Positions 25,839 to 34,710 of a stretch of 64,000 bases of DNA are shown here, piece by piece. Where the stretch lies: assembly GCF_000716675.1 (NCBI RefSeq), contig NZ_JNXT01000014.1:1-64000 (forward strand), written 5' to 3'. The notes under the pieces were generated by a model. That model did not search any database and had not been told where the DNA came from. It worked only from the letters and a program-made list of their open reading frames with translations. This stretch comes from Streptomyces alboflavus (GTDB taxonomy: Bacteria; Actinomycetota; Actinomycetes; Streptomycetales; Streptomycetaceae). The position numbers were made by a program, and so were the translations under genes. The stretch's first letter is position 1. Each line of letters starts with the position of its first letter.

Positions 25839-25868
25839 CTTGAGTCTCCTCCAGGGGGAGACCGCAAG
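25839..25868 (+). promoter_or_regulatory. MerR-type promoter and operator
   Basis: GTCTCC (25844-25849) and GGAGAC (25857-25862) form a perfect inverted repeat with a 7-base spacer, framed by CTTG (25839-25842) and CAAG (25865-25868). TTGAGT at 25840-25845 and CAAGGT at 25865-25870 would be a -35 and -10 separated by 19 bases, the long spacer that MerR activators need. Confidence 0.65.
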
Positions 25869-25877
25869 GTGGAGCGC

Positions 25878-26810
25878 ATGAGCAACGAAGCGCTGTACTC
25901 GATCGGTGAGCTGGCCCGGCGCACCGGGCTGACCGTCAAGACGATCCGGTTCTACTCGGACCGGGGCATCGTCGAGCCGACGGACCGCAGTCCGGGCGGC
26001 TACCGCCGCTACGGCACCGAGGCCGTCGCCCGGCTCGACCTCGTGCGGACCCTGCGCGATCTGGGCCTCGACCTCGACACGATCCGCAAGGTGGTCGAGC
26101 GGGAGCTGTCGCTCGCCGAGGTCACGGCGGCGCACGCCGAGGCGCTGGACGTGCAGATCCGCGGTCTGCGGCTGCGGCGCGCCGTGCTCGCGGCGGTGGC
26201 CCGGCGCGGCTCCACCCCCGAGGAGCTGGATCTCGTGCACCGGCTCGCGAAGCTTTCCGAGGCCGAACGGCGGCGGCTCGTCGACGACTTCCTCGCCGCC
26301 GTCTTCGACGGCCTGCGCGGGCACCCGGAGTTCATCGGCGTCAAGCGGTCGATGACGCCCGAGCTGCCCGCCGACCCGGAGGTCGAACAGATCGAGGCGT
26401 GGGTGGAGTTGGCCGGGCTGTTCCAGGACCCCGATTTCCGGTCCGGCATGCACGGCATGGCCCACGACATGGCGACCGACCGGGCCCCGGACGACACCAC
26501 CGGTCTCCCCCGCGTCCTCGCCGAGGCCCTCCGCGCCCGGGTCACCCCCGCCGTGGCCGCGGGCATCGCCCCGGACGCCCCCGAGGCCGGTCCGGTCGTC
26601 GCCGACCTCACCGCGCACTACGCGCTCATGGTCGGAGACCGCATCGGCCCCGCCGACCTGCGCCAACGACTGCTGTCCCGCCTGGAGACCATGAACGACC
26701 CGCGGCGGGACCGCTACTTGGAGCTGCTCGCCGTCGTCAACGGCTGGCCGCCGCCGGACAGCCTGGCACCGGTCCTCGACTGGTCCGTCGCGGCGCTCCG
26801 CGCGCGGTGA
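25878..26810 (+). CDS. MerR-family transcriptional regulator
   Basis: 310 residues. The N-terminal MerR winged helix is plain: YSIGELARRTGLTVKTIRFY then YRRYGTEAVARLDLVRTLRD. A long C-terminal domain, helical and with a GMHGMAHDMATD segment, would bind the ligand. The stop overlaps the GTG of the exporter gene by four bases, so regulator and exporter are produced together. The MerR-type operator just upstream implies self-activation when the compound is present. An in-frame GTG nine bases earlier is a possible alternative start, but the predicted transcript begins at about 25877. Confidence 0.88.
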   Translation: MSNEALYSIGELARRTGLTVKTIRFYSDRGIVEPTDRSPGGYRRYGTEAVARLDLVRTLRDLGLDLDTIRKVVERELSLAEVTAAHAEALDVQIRGLRLRRAVLAAVARRGSTPEELDLVHRLAKLSEAERRRLVDDFLAAVFDGLRGHPEFIGVKRSMTPELPADPEVEQIEAWVELAGLFQDPDFRSGMHGMAHDMATDRAPDDTTGLPRVLAEALRARVTPAVAAGIAPDAPEAGPVVADLTAHYALMVGDRIGPADLRQRLLSRLETMNDPRRDRYLELLAVVNGWPPPDSLAPVLDWSVAALRAR

Positions 26811-28063
26811 CCGCTGCCTCCGACGAGCTGACGGAGCCCACGGAGCAGAGGACCGCACCCGCAGCGCGCCGGCCCCCGTCCGGCTACCGTGCGCTCCGCG
26901 ACGTCCCTGGCTTCTGGCGGATCGCGGCGACCGGCATGCTGTCGAAGCTGCCCTTCGGCATGGCCTCGCTGAGCCTGCTTCTTCTGATCAGCCGTCATCA
27001 TTCCTACGGCGTCGCAGGGTTGGCGATGAGCTGTGCGGCGATCGGGCAGGGGCTCACCGCTCCGGTGCGGGGTCGGCTCGTGGACCGCTGCTCCCACCGA
27101 CCGGTGTTGCTGTGCTGTCTCGCCGGGCAGGTGGGGGCCGTCGCACTCCTGGTCGTCTGCGTACGGGAACAGGGCCCGCTCCTGTGGCTGCTCGCGCTCG
27201 CGACGCTCCTCGGGGCCAGTGCGCCGCCGGTCGCCGTCATGATGCGTACCGTCTGGCAGGGGGTCGCCGCCCGCGCCCTCGGCCCGGCGATGGCGCTCGA
27301 CTCGGCGATGACGGGTGCGGCGCTGGTCTTCGGGCCCGCGCTGGCGGGCTGGCTCGGCGTGTCGGTCTCGCCGGTCGCCCCGCTCCTCGTCGTGGCCGTC
27401 CTCTCGGCCGGGGCGGTCTGGTCGTTGCTCGGCCTGCCGGTCGCACCGGGGCCGGTCGGGCGCGGACTCGGGGCGGGGCCGCTGCGGAGCGCGCCGCTGC
27501 GTCGCCTCCTCGTCGTGAACGGCCTGTTCGTGTGCGCCGTCACCGGCATGGACGTGGTGCTGCCGAGCTACGCGCGGGAGCACGGCGCCGCCGCGTACGC
27601 GGGGTGGTGTCTCGGCGCGCTCTCCGTCGGGAGCGTCGCGGGCGGCCTGGTCCTTGGGGCCGTGCCCGCCCTGCCGGGAGGGCCGGGGCGCCGGGTCGGC
27701 GTGCTGCTGTGCGTCTTCGCGGCGGGCGCGGGCGCACTGGCCTGCGCGGCGCGGGTCTCGCCGTCGGTCGTGCTGCTCGTCTGCCCGGTGGCCGGGCTCG
27801 CCATCGGTTCGGTCTTCGCGGCGCTGCGGACAACCGGTGGGGAGCTCGCGCCGGAAGGCCGTGTCACGGAGACCATGGCGTGGCTGAGCACCCTCGACCT
27901 CGCGGGTGGCGCCGTCGGGGCGGCGGCCTTCGCGCAGCTCGCGGTGGTGGCGGGGAGCGGTACGGCGCTGGTGGCGGTGGCGGGGGTCGCCGTGCTCGCC
28001 GCCGCGGTGGGCTGGATTCCCGAACGCGCTCCTCAGCCGATCCACGCCTCCGGGTCCCGATGA
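26807..28063 (+). CDS. MFS transporter coupled to MerR
   Basis: 418 residues with about twelve predicted membrane helices. The first loop has GLTAPVRGRLVDRCSHRPVL, the typical MFS motif A region (G-x-x-x-D-R) between helices 2 and 3. It is coupled (GTGA) to the MerR gene, which points to export of a toxic or self-made compound sensed by MerR. The last 31 bases overlap the converging gene on the other strand. Confidence 0.88.
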   Translation: MTAASDELTEPTEQRTAPAARRPPSGYRALRDVPGFWRIAATGMLSKLPFGMASLSLLLLISRHHSYGVAGLAMSCAAIGQGLTAPVRGRLVDRCSHRPVLLCCLAGQVGAVALLVVCVREQGPLLWLLALATLLGASAPPVAVMMRTVWQGVAARALGPAMALDSAMTGAALVFGPALAGWLGVSVSPVAPLLVVAVLSAGAVWSLLGLPVAPGPVGRGLGAGPLRSAPLRRLLVVNGLFVCAVTGMDVVLPSYAREHGAAAYAGWCLGALSVGSVAGGLVLGAVPALPGGPGRRVGVLLCVFAAGAGALACAARVSPSVVLLVCPVAGLAIGSVFAALRTTGGELAPEGRVTETMAWLSTLDLAGGAVGAAAFAQLAVVAGSGTALVAVAGVAVLAAAVGWIPERAPQPIHASGSR

Positions 28064-28503
28064 CGCCCGAGCCCCACTGCCGTGAACTCGTCCTCGTCCG
28101 CGCCCGCCACCGCGCCGAGCCGCCGCAGCACCTGGGAGATCGGGCTCCCGGCGGCGGGAAGCCCCTGCCCCTCCCCGACTCGGAGCGGCCCAAGGACGAG
28201 CGTGCCGCCGTCCCACACGCCGGCCAGCTGCTCGCCCACACCACCGAAATACTCGGCTTCCACGTACGCCACCGGACCCGCGGCCGACCAGGTGGCGAGG
28301 AGGGCGTCGAAGCCGCCCGGCAGCCGCCGGAACCCCGGCTGGCGCGCGGGCCCGCCGTCCGTGACGGCGTCGAAGAGGGTGTCGGTCATCGGCATCAGCG
28401 ACAGGCCCTGGCCGAGCGGAGCGAGACGGGCGGCGGCCACCTCGCGTGCGGCTCCCCGCAGCAACGCGCCGTCGGCGATCACCGCGTGCAGTACGTAGCC
28501 CAT
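28033..28503 (-). CDS. Conserved hypothetical protein
   Basis: 156 residues starting MGYVLHAVIADGALL, with GGAGGGGG about 8 bases before the ATG. No signal peptide or membrane helix. Regularly spaced hydrophobic residues and segments such as GGFDALLATWSAAGPVAYVE indicate a compact alpha/beta fold. The family is not recognised beyond a general impression that it is conserved in streptomycetes. It overlaps the 3' end of the MFS gene by 31 bases on the opposite strand. Confidence 0.65.
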   Translation of the reverse strand: MGYVLHAVIADGALLRGAAREVAAARLAPLGQGLSLMPMTDTLFDAVTDGGPARQPGFRRLPGGFDALLATWSAAGPVAYVEAEYFGGVGEQLAGVWDGGTLVLGPLRVGEGQGLPAAGSPISQVLRRLGAVAGADEDEFTAVGLGRHRDPEAWIG

Positions 28504-28724
28504 GCCGACGCCCCCTCCACGGCCACCGGTACGAGGACCCATCCTGCCCCACGGACTCGCGGCACCCACCGCGGAGGCGCCGATGCCGAACGCGCGTGGG
28601 CGCCCCACCCGCCGAACGGATGGGGCGCCCATGTCACAGGGCCCGCGCCACAAGGCCCGCGTCGCACAGACCGCATGACCACGGCCGCGTCACCGAAGAC
28701 GCGCGGCCACGGGCCTTCCGGCCC

Positions 28725-30185
28725 TCACTCGTGAGCCTCCGCCTCCACCGGCTTCGGGATGAGGAAGGACGTCACGAACGCCGCCGCGATGAGGGCGACT
28801 CCGGCGATCATGGCGGCCGAGTAGCCCGCGGTCGACGTCTTGTCGGCCGGTGCGGCGGCGGTCTGGACGGCGTACAGGAGAGCGAAGCTCAGGCCCGCGC
28901 CGAGGTTGAACGCGCCGGCGTTCAGGCCCGGCAGGAAGCCCGGGTTCTCCTTCGGGGAGAGGACGATGCCCAGGCCGTTGAGGACGATGTTGCCGACCCC
29001 GGCGTAGGTGACGCCGATGAGGATGGACGAGACGAGCAGCAGCGCGCGGGAGTCCGCCTGGAGGGTCACGAGCATCAGGGCGACCGTCGCGGCCGAGCCG
29101 ATGAGGCCGAGGCGCAGGATCCTGCCGTAGCCGTGGGTGGCGGCGAGGCGCCCGGCGAGGGGGCCCATGGCGAGGCCCGCGAGGGCGTACGGGGTGAGGG
29201 TCCACCAGGCCGAGGCCTCGGCGCTCATCCCGAATCCGGCGTCCGCGTTCTGGGCGAAGGCCGGGATCATGCCGTTCATGACGGCGAAGACGCCGGTCAT
29301 CGTCAGGACGGTGGTCAGGAGCAGCGCCCATGTGGAGCGCTGGCGCAGGTGCCGGGTCGCGACCAGCGGATGCTTGCTGCGGTCCTCGGCGCGCCAGAAC
29401 GCGGCGAAGGCCAGGGCGGCGACGACGGCGAGCCCGGCCACGAGCGGCCAGTTGGCCTTGCCGAGCTTCCCGGCCTCGTTGAGGGCGACGAGGGCCGCGC
29501 CGACGGAGACGACCAGGAGGGCCACGCCGGGCCAGTCCATGCGGTTGTCGGAACCGGAGGCACGGGCGGTGGACTCCGGGGTGAGCGTGGCGACGAGGAC
29601 CATGGCGAGTCCGGCGACGACGGCCATGACCCAGAAGACGGACTGGAAGCCGTAGTGGTCGGCGAGGGAGCCGCCCGCGATGGAGTCGACGCCCGCGATG
29701 CCGCCGTTGACGGCGGTGATGACGCCGAGGAGCGTGCCGTACCGCTTCGGCTCGTGGACCTCGTTGCGCAGCATGATCAGGCAGAGCGGCACGGTGGGCC
29801 CGGACACGCCCTGGATGACGCGGCCGACGAACAGCATGGGCACGCTCTGCGCGAGGGCGGCCACGACGCAGCCGACGGCCATGAGCGCCATCATCGCGGC
29901 GAGGACGCGGCGGCGGCCGATGAGGTCGCCGAGGCGCGGCAGGAAGAGCGAGAACAGCGCGGCGGACGTGAAGAACGCCGTCTGGGTCAGGCCGACCTCG
30001 GCGGAGGTCGCGTCGAGGGAGTCCTCGACGCTCTTCAGGGCGGGGCTGAGCATGCTCGCGTTCAGCTGGAAGGCGAAGCAGGCCGCGAGGAGGGCGGTGA
30101 CGAGGACCCATACTCGGACAGGTCGGCCGGGGCGGCCGCCGGGAGAGGCGGCGGACGGTGCGGGTTCGGCGAGGGAGGCGTTCAC
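28725..30185 (-). CDS. MFS transporter, probably for nucleosides
   Basis: 486 residues, with 12-14 membrane helices and the MFS motif A region FLPRLGDLIGRRRVLAA. Its GTG start overlaps the stop of the nucleoside hydrolase gene (GTGA), so it is translated with that enzyme. Together with the divergent LacI gene this suggests uptake (or efflux) of a nucleoside that the hydrolase splits. The long central loop and overall size resemble drug-H+ antiporters of the DHA2 type, so the direction of transport is uncertain. Confidence 0.85.
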   Translation of the reverse strand: MNASLAEPAPSAASPGGRPGRPVRVWVLVTALLAACFAFQLNASMLSPALKSVEDSLDATSAEVGLTQTAFFTSAALFSLFLPRLGDLIGRRRVLAAMMALMAVGCVVAALAQSVPMLFVGRVIQGVSGPTVPLCLIMLRNEVHEPKRYGTLLGVITAVNGGIAGVDSIAGGSLADHYGFQSVFWVMAVVAGLAMVLVATLTPESTARASGSDNRMDWPGVALLVVSVGAALVALNEAGKLGKANWPLVAGLAVVAALAFAAFWRAEDRSKHPLVATRHLRQRSTWALLLTTVLTMTGVFAVMNGMIPAFAQNADAGFGMSAEASAWWTLTPYALAGLAMGPLAGRLAATHGYGRILRLGLIGSAATVALMLVTLQADSRALLLVSSILIGVTYAGVGNIVLNGLGIVLSPKENPGFLPGLNAGAFNLGAGLSFALLYAVQTAAAPADKTSTAGYSAAMIAGVALIAAAFVTSFLIPKPVEAEAHE

Positions 30186-31129
30186 GCGGGCACGTCACCG
30201 ATCCGCTGGAGGGCGTCCACGACCAGGCCCCAGAACCGCTCGTGGTCCAGGTCGACGGCGACCTGGGTGCGGCAGTCGGCGGGGGCGGGCGCGCGGAAGT
30301 CCGCGACGGTCATGCCGAGGGTGAGGGTGCCGGTCAGCTCGATGTCCACGGGGGCCTTGCGGACGGTCATGACGCTCGGGTCGATGACGTACGCGACCGC
30401 GCACGGGTCGTGCACCGGCGGGTGCTCGAAGCCCTGCGCCTCGCGGTAGGCGGCGCCGAAGAAGTCCAGGAGTTCGCCCACGAAGACGGCGGGGCGGGTG
30501 CCGACCTCGGCGATGCGGCGGGTGACCTCCGGTGTCGCGAGGGCCTGGTGCGTCAGGTCCAGGCCGACCATCGTGACGGGCCAGCCCGCGTTGAACACGA
30601 TGTGCGCGGCCTCGGGGTCGATCTTGATGTTGAACTCGGCGACGGGGCTCCAGTTGCCCGTGTGGTAGCCGCCGCCCATGAGGACGACCTCGCGGACGCG
30701 CTCGGCGATGCGCGGCTCCTTGCGGACGGCGAGGGCGATGTTCGTCAGGCCCGCGGTGGGCACGATCGTGATCTCGCCGGGCTCGTGTGCCATGACCGTG
30801 TCGATGATGAGGTCGACGGCGTGGCGGGGGTCGAGGTCCAGGGTGGGCTCGGGCAGGACGGGGCCGTCGATGCCGCTCTCGCCGTGGATCTCGGGGGCGG
30901 TCTCGATGGTGCGCACCAGGGGGCGGGGGCAGCCGGCCGCGAAGGGGACGCCGGTGATGTCGGCGATGCGGGCGACGGAGAGGGCGTTGCGGGTGACCTT
31001 CTCCAGGGTCTGGTTGCCGACGACCGTGGTGACCGCGACCAGTTCGACGTCCGGGTTGCCGTGCGCGAGGAGCATGGCGATCGCGTCGTCATGTCCGGGG
31101 TCGCAGTCGAGGATGATCTTTCGGGCCAT
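30182..31129 (-). CDS. Inosine/uridine-preferring nucleoside hydrolase
   Basis: 315 residues. The calcium-binding signature DCDPGHDDAIA is at residues 8-18 (Asp8, Asp10, Asp14, Asp15), and the C-terminal active-site segment HDPCAVA follows a GMTVADF-like strand order typical of the family. The enzyme splits ribonucleosides into base and ribose. An ATG at 31129 is used because the family starts close to the Asp cluster; a longer frame adds 11 residues without a ribosome site. It is the first gene of a two-gene operon with the MFS transporter. Confidence 0.93.
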   Translation of the reverse strand: MARKIILDCDPGHDDAIAMLLAHGNPDVELVAVTTVVGNQTLEKVTRNALSVARIADITGVPFAAGCPRPLVRTIETAPEIHGESGIDGPVLPEPTLDLDPRHAVDLIIDTVMAHEPGEITIVPTAGLTNIALAVRKEPRIAERVREVVLMGGGYHTGNWSPVAEFNIKIDPEAAHIVFNAGWPVTMVGLDLTHQALATPEVTRRIAEVGTRPAVFVGELLDFFGAAYREAQGFEHPPVHDPCAVAYVIDPSVMTVRKAPVDIELTGTLTLGMTVADFRAPAPADCRTQVAVDLDHERFWGLVVDALQRIGDVPA

Positions 31130-31178
31130 CGGCGGAACCTCTTTGTTCGGCTGAGCTGCCACGGCGGGGTGGCGCTCG

Positions 31179-31192
31179 GGAAAACGTTCTCC
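31179..31192. promoter_or_regulatory. LacI-type operator, site 1
   Basis: GGAAAACGTTCTCC is a near-perfect palindrome centred on AACGTT, 50 bases before the nucleoside hydrolase start. LacI-family operators usually have such a central CG. Confidence 0.6.
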
Positions 31193-31323
31193 AACAGACT
31201 GTGTGGAGGTGGCTGAATTATGTCAATGATCCGCGACACGTCCCGACCCACGCGCCGCCGCGGGACCCTCTTCCCCCCCTTCCGACCAGGCATGAAGAAC
31301 CCCTGGTAGTAGCCCCCCGCCGT

Positions 31324-31337
31324 TGATAACGTTTGCC
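31324..31337. promoter_or_regulatory. LacI-type operator, site 2
   Basis: TGATAACGTTTGCC contains the same AACGTT centre as site 1, 29 bases before the LacI start. Two sites 145 bases apart would allow looping over both divergent promoters. Confidence 0.5.
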
Positions 31338-31365
31338 GAAACGCACCGAAGGGGTGGGCCGAGGC

Positions 31366-32370
31366 GTGGCTGACGTAACACTGCGGGACGTGGCCCGGGC
31401 CTCCGGCTGCTCCGTCGCCACCGTCTCCCGGGTGCTCGCCGGGACGCGCCCCGTCGGCCCGGAGACGGCCCGCCGCGTCCGCGAGGCCGCCGAGGCCCTC
31501 GGCTACCGGCCCAACCAGGCCGCCCGCGCCCTGCGCAGCCGCTCCACCGGCACCGTCGGCCTGGTCCTGCCGCAGATCACCAACCCCTTCTACCCCGCCC
31601 TGGTGCGCGAGCTGACCCACGCCCTGCACGCCGAGGGCCGCGCCGTGCTGTTCGCCGACTGCGACGACGACCCGAAGGCCGAGGCCGAGTACATCGACGA
31701 CCTGCTGAGCCGTCGCGTCGACGCCCTCCTCGTCGTCCCGGCCGACGAGCACCGCAGCCGGGACGCGGTCGCCGCGGCGGCCGCCCGGGTGCCGCTGGTC
31801 CTGATGGACCGCGGCTGCGGCCCGGGCATCGCCGACTCGGTGGCCGTCGACAACGCCGCGGGCATGGCCCTCGTCCTCGACCACCTGGCCGCGACGGGCC
31901 GCCGTCGCGTCTGCTACCTGGGCGCGGACGGGACGGCGTCGGCCGCGGCCGAGCGGCGCGCCGCGTACGCGGCCGGGGCCGCCGCCCTCGATCCGGGCGC
32001 GCCCGGGCGCCTCGCGCTCGGCGGCTTCTCCGTGGAGTGGGGCCGGGCCGCCGTCGACCTGGTGTGGGACGCCCGGCCGGACGCGCTGGTGTGCGCCAAC
32101 GACCTCATCGCGGTGGGCGCCCTGCAGCGCCTCCAGCAGCTCGGCGCGGACGTGCCCGGCGACGTGGCCGTCACCGGCTTCGACGACATCCCGATGGCCG
32201 CGCTCGCCGCCCCCGGCATCACGACCGTCCGCCAGCCCGTCGCCGAACTGGCAGCGGAGGCCACCCAGTTGCTGGGCCGCCGCCTCGCCGGGCGCGGCGA
32301 GGGCCCGCAGCGGGCGATACGGCTCGCGCCGGAGCTGGTCGTACGGGAGTCGAGCGCGCCGCGCCCCTGA
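31366..32370 (+). CDS. LacI-family transcriptional regulator
   Basis: 334 residues. The GTG start gives the family opening VADVTLRDVARASGCSVATV, the LacI helix-turn-helix with hinge, followed by the ribose-binding-type effector domain (GLVLPQITNPFYPALVRELT). It diverges from the nucleoside hydrolase/MFS operon, so that operon is the natural target and a nucleoside or ribose the natural inducer. An upstream in-frame TTG overlaps operator site 2 and is not used. Confidence 0.9.
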   Translation: MADVTLRDVARASGCSVATVSRVLAGTRPVGPETARRVREAAEALGYRPNQAARALRSRSTGTVGLVLPQITNPFYPALVRELTHALHAEGRAVLFADCDDDPKAEAEYIDDLLSRRVDALLVVPADEHRSRDAVAAAAARVPLVLMDRGCGPGIADSVAVDNAAGMALVLDHLAATGRRRVCYLGADGTASAAAERRAAYAAGAAALDPGAPGRLALGGFSVEWGRAAVDLVWDARPDALVCANDLIAVGALQRLQQLGADVPGDVAVTGFDDIPMAALAAPGITTVRQPVAELAAEATQLLGRRLAGRGEGPQRAIRLAPELVVRESSAPRP

Positions 32371-32456
32371 ACCGGCACCGGTGTCCCCGTCAAGGTCATC
32401 GGGACGTACCTTGTGCGGTGAGACAGTTCACGCCCCGGTAGAAGACGGACGGTGCC

Positions 32457-33272
32457 ATGACCGACCCCTCGACGACGCCCGGACAGGCCGCGCGCCCGCA
32501 CATCGACACGTCGGTGCCGCACTCGGCCCGGATCTGGAACTACTGGCTGGGCGGGAAGGACAACTACCCCGTCGACGAGGCGGCCGGTGACGCCTACAGC
32601 GCCGTCTACCCCGGCATCGTCACCATCGCCCGCAGCAGCCGCGCCTTCCTGGCCCGCAACATCACGTACCTGGTCGAGGAGGCGGGCATCCGCCAGTTCC
32701 TCGACATCGGGACCGGCCTGCCGACCGTGGACAACACCCACGAGGTGGCGCAGCGGCTCGCCCCCGAGACCAGGATCGTCTACGCCGACCACGACCCGAT
32801 GGTCCTCGCGCACGCCCGCGCCCTGCTCACCTCCACCCCACAGGGCGCGACCGCCTACGTCGACGCGGACATCGCCGACCCCGACCGCATCCTGGCGGCC
32901 GCGGCCGAGACGCTCGACTTCAGCCGTCCCACCGCCCTGATCCTCAGCAACATCCTGGGCCACGTCGCCGACTACGACCAGGCGCGCGCCATCGTCGCCC
33001 GCCTCCTCGACGGGCTGCCCTCGGGCAGCTACCTCTCGATCAACGACGGTTCGCGGGGCGTCGACGCCGACTACGAACAGGCCCAGGACGCCTACAACGA
33101 GACCGGCGCCGTCCCCTACTACTTGCGCCCCGTCGACCGGATCGAGGCCTTCTTCGACGGCCTGGAGCTCCTGGACCCCGGCGTCGTGTCGGTCCCCTTC
33201 TGGCGCCCGGACCCCACGTCCCCCGCCCCGGTGGCCATCGGTGAGCACGGGGGCCTCGCACGCAAGCCGTGA
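32457..33272 (+). CDS. DUF574 SAM-dependent methyltransferase, copy 2
   Basis: 271 residues. The signature is IDTSVPHSARIWNYWLGGKD followed by AAGDAYSAVYPG, and motif I is FLDIGTGLPTVDNTH. It is closer to copy 3 (52162-52956) than to copy 1. No XRE regulator adjoins it; the LacI gene ends 86 bases upstream and is unlikely to be functionally linked. Enzymes of this family are assumed to methylate small molecules or proteins, with no assigned substrate. Confidence 0.9.
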   Translation: MTDPSTTPGQAARPHIDTSVPHSARIWNYWLGGKDNYPVDEAAGDAYSAVYPGIVTIARSSRAFLARNITYLVEEAGIRQFLDIGTGLPTVDNTHEVAQRLAPETRIVYADHDPMVLAHARALLTSTPQGATAYVDADIADPDRILAAAAETLDFSRPTALILSNILGHVADYDQARAIVARLLDGLPSGSYLSINDGSRGVDADYEQAQDAYNETGAVPYYLRPVDRIEAFFDGLELLDPGVVSVPFWRPDPTSPAPVAIGEHGGLARKP

Positions 33273-33336
33273 CGCCTGCGTCGGGATGGGCGCACGGCGG
33301 TCCGGCGGGCCCTGCCCCGCCTCCCGGAACAGGCGG

Positions 33337-34662
33337 TCACAGCCACCCGGTGTCGCTCACGGACCCCAGGCCGGTGCCCGACAGACGGCGGTGCAGGGTG
33401 ACGGCCTGGTCCTCGGTCAGGGACGCGACGTGGTCGGCCGCGGCGCGCAGCGGGTCGCCGTGCAGCTCCAGTTCCTCGGCCCGGTCGGTGGGCAGGAGCC
33501 CGGGGGACTCATGGGTCCAGCGCAGCAGTTCGGAGACGACGCGTCGCTTTCCGTGCTGCTGCGTGGCGAGCGCCGGGCGGTCGATGACGTAGCACCAGAC
33601 CAGTTCCTTGAGCAGGTCGCAGGCGGCCCGGCGCTCGGCGGGGACGACGAGCCGCGCCCCGTGCCGGATCGCCGCCGGACCGCCGACCTCGAGGTCTATG
33701 TCCCGCGTGAAGTGGTCGATCAGCTTGGCGGTCCGCGCGTTGACGGCGACGTCGTCCGCGTGCCGCCCCGCGTAGGGACCCGGCACCGAGAGGGCCTTGG
33801 CGATGTCGGCGAGGAGGCGCAGCGCCTCGTCCCGGTCGAAGGCGGCACCGGCGCGCTGCCGCTTGGCCCCCACGTAGTCCAGGAAGCGCCGCGTCTCGCG
33901 CTCGGTGTCGCCGCCCCCGGCCCCCGGCAGCGGGAAGAGCGCGGCAAGCGGGATCAGCCCGGTGCGGTAGAAGTCCTCCACGTCGTGGCAGGCGTACGTG
34001 ACGTCGTCGGCCCAGTCCATCACCTGCTCCTCGACCGGCACCGCGTCGTCGCCGCGGCCCGCCCGCACCCATGCGAACGCCTGCCGGTCGACCGCGTAGA
34101 CGCCCCACTTGGTGTGCCGGGCGGGGTCGACGTCGCGCGGGGCGCGCTCCCAGGGGTACTTGGTCGCCGCGTCCAGGCAGGCGCGGGTCAGGTGCAGGCC
34201 GCGATGGCCGGGGTACTTGTGCGCGGCCAGGAAGGTGAGGATGTGCAGGGTCTGCGCGTTGCCCTCGAAGCTGTCGAGCTCCCCGCCGGCGGCGCGCAGC
34301 GCGTCCATCGTCGCCCGCAGCGCGGTCTCACCGGCGTGGCCGAAGGGCGGGTGGCCGATGTCGTGCGCCATGCAGGCCGCCTCGACGAGGGCCGGGTTGG
34401 GGCCGCCGTAGCGCCGCTCGAGGCGCTCCGCCATTCGCCGCCCGAGCTGGGCGACCTTCATGGAGTGGGTCAGCCTGGTGTGGTACGCGCCGAGTTCGCC
34501 GCTGGCGACGACCTGGCTCTTGCCCGCGAGCGCGCGCCACTGCGTGGAGTACAGGATCCGGTCGACGTCGTGCTCAAACCCCGATCGCTGTCCGTCGTCC
34601 GCGACCCTTCGGCGCAGGGAGTGCTGTTCCAGGTCTTCGTCGCTGTACCGGGCCGGTCGCAT
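33337..34662 (-). CDS. dgt: dGTP triphosphohydrolase-like protein
   Basis: 441 residues of the HD superfamily. The metal ligands are visible: His61 and His66 in AYHTRLTHSMKVAQ, and His100-Asp101 in AHDIGHPPFGH, and a TYACHDVEDF segment supplies the later Asp. Family members cut dGTP and other dNTPs into deoxynucleoside and triphosphate, adjusting nucleotide pools. Length agrees with bacterial type-2 dGTPases. The gene ends 64 bases from the converging DUF574 gene. Only a weak ribosome site precedes the ATG. Confidence 0.92.
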   Translation of the reverse strand: MRPARYSDEDLEQHSLRRRVADDGQRSGFEHDVDRILYSTQWRALAGKSQVVASGELGAYHTRLTHSMKVAQLGRRMAERLERRYGGPNPALVEAACMAHDIGHPPFGHAGETALRATMDALRAAGGELDSFEGNAQTLHILTFLAAHKYPGHRGLHLTRACLDAATKYPWERAPRDVDPARHTKWGVYAVDRQAFAWVRAGRGDDAVPVEEQVMDWADDVTYACHDVEDFYRTGLIPLAALFPLPGAGGGDTERETRRFLDYVGAKRQRAGAAFDRDEALRLLADIAKALSVPGPYAGRHADDVAVNARTAKLIDHFTRDIDLEVGGPAAIRHGARLVVPAERRAACDLLKELVWCYVIDRPALATQQHGKRRVVSELLRWTHESPGLLPTDRAEELELHGDPLRAAADHVASLTEDQAVTLHRRLSGTGLGSVSDTGWL

Positions 34663-34710
34663 GACGGGATGGTAGTGCCCCCGCCTCCGCCGTCGGCGGG
34701 CGGCCGCGCG

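Noticed and set aside
28679..28712. A terminator after the MFS gene
   Set aside because: The inverted sequences there need a bulge and mismatches; not strong enough to list.
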